Origin: Clostridia bacterium
GTDB taxonomy: Bacteria > Bacillota_A > Clostridia > Oscillospirales > Acutalibacteraceae
DNA: 5,457 nucleotides
Assembly: GCA_024699005.1 (NCBI GenBank)
Contig: JAILQN010000182.1
Location: 1 to 5,457, forward strand
Direction: 5' to 3'
This document shows, piece by piece, positions 5,311 through 5,457 of this stretch. Position 1 is the first letter of the stretch; each line of letters starts with the position of its first letter. Both the position numbers and the translations under genes were made by a program. The notes under the pieces are model-generated. The model saw only the letters and a program-made list of their open reading frames with translations, made no database searches and was not told where the DNA came from.

Positions 5311-5457
5311 AGTCTTAGTAAGTGCTGAATAATTCGGTGTATGCAGATTGCCGAGATATTTTTTCGGCAGCTGAAACAAAAAGCGCAGGCAATACTTTGT
5401 GTATTAACGAGCATTTTTGTGACAGATGCCGGAAAAAGAGCCGGCAAGATGTATGCA

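Larger units (their letters stand above)
5229..5457. other. Non-coding leader/upstream region of the TasA-like operon
   Basis: I see no gene on either strand here. Besides the features above, it holds two similar hairpins: TGCCGA/TCGGCA with a 9-nt loop (5349-5369) and TGCCGG/CCGGCA with an 8-nt loop (5427-5446), each preceded by CAGA. The octamer TGTATGCA also occurs twice (5338-5345 and 5450-5457). Neither hairpin has a T-run that would make it a terminator. The region may continue beyond the window. Confidence 0.5.

Noticed and set aside
5349..5446. Leader hairpins as terminators or a c-di-GMP riboswitch
   Set aside because: Neither hairpin is followed by a T-run on either strand, and I do not see the conserved core of any riboswitch class I know.

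Overview
The window looks like chromosomal DNA from a Gram-positive anaerobe of the class Clostridia, most likely an Oscillospiraceae/Ruminococcaceae-type gut bacterium. That placement is inferred from protein style: a CAP-domain protein with a cysteine-pair ribbon and a Pro/Thr linker, SipW-type signal peptides, a class B sortase and a PPQTG cell-wall sorting signal. No marker gene is present, so the taxonomy is an inference. All five genes encode exported or membrane-bound proteins.

Layout. Positions 1-1309 (+ strand) hold the 3' part of a secreted CAP-domain protein whose 5' end lies outside the window. Positions 1310-1486 are a short convergent intergenic region containing a nested palindrome of about 98 bp and an intrinsic terminator. 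From 5228 down to 1487 the minus strand carries four tightly spaced genes in one direction, most likely one operon: a TasA/CalY-like fibre protein (5228-4329), a second divergent TasA/CalY-like protein (4273-3566), a repeat-rich surface protein ending in PPQTG, a membrane segment and a basic tail (3553-2411), and a class B sortase (2395-1487). Gaps between them are 55, 12 and 15 nt. Positions 5229-5457 are non-coding and form the leader/promoter region, with several small inverted repeats.

How the genes could work together. The two TasA-like proteins have the N-terminal hydrophobic segments and the G-x-L-A-(Y/F) region normally processed by a SipW-type signal peptidase, and would be exported as fibre or matrix subunits. 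The PPQTG protein has a folded N-terminal domain on a long proline-rich stalk (nine SEPxTEPH units plus degenerate extensions). The neighbouring sortase would attach it covalently to peptidoglycan. The natural model is a cell-wall-anchored TasA-type fibre system in which the sortase substrate plays the anchoring role that TapA has in Bacillus. That model is inference from gene order and motifs. No SipW peptidase gene is in the window; it may lie beyond position 5457 or elsewhere.
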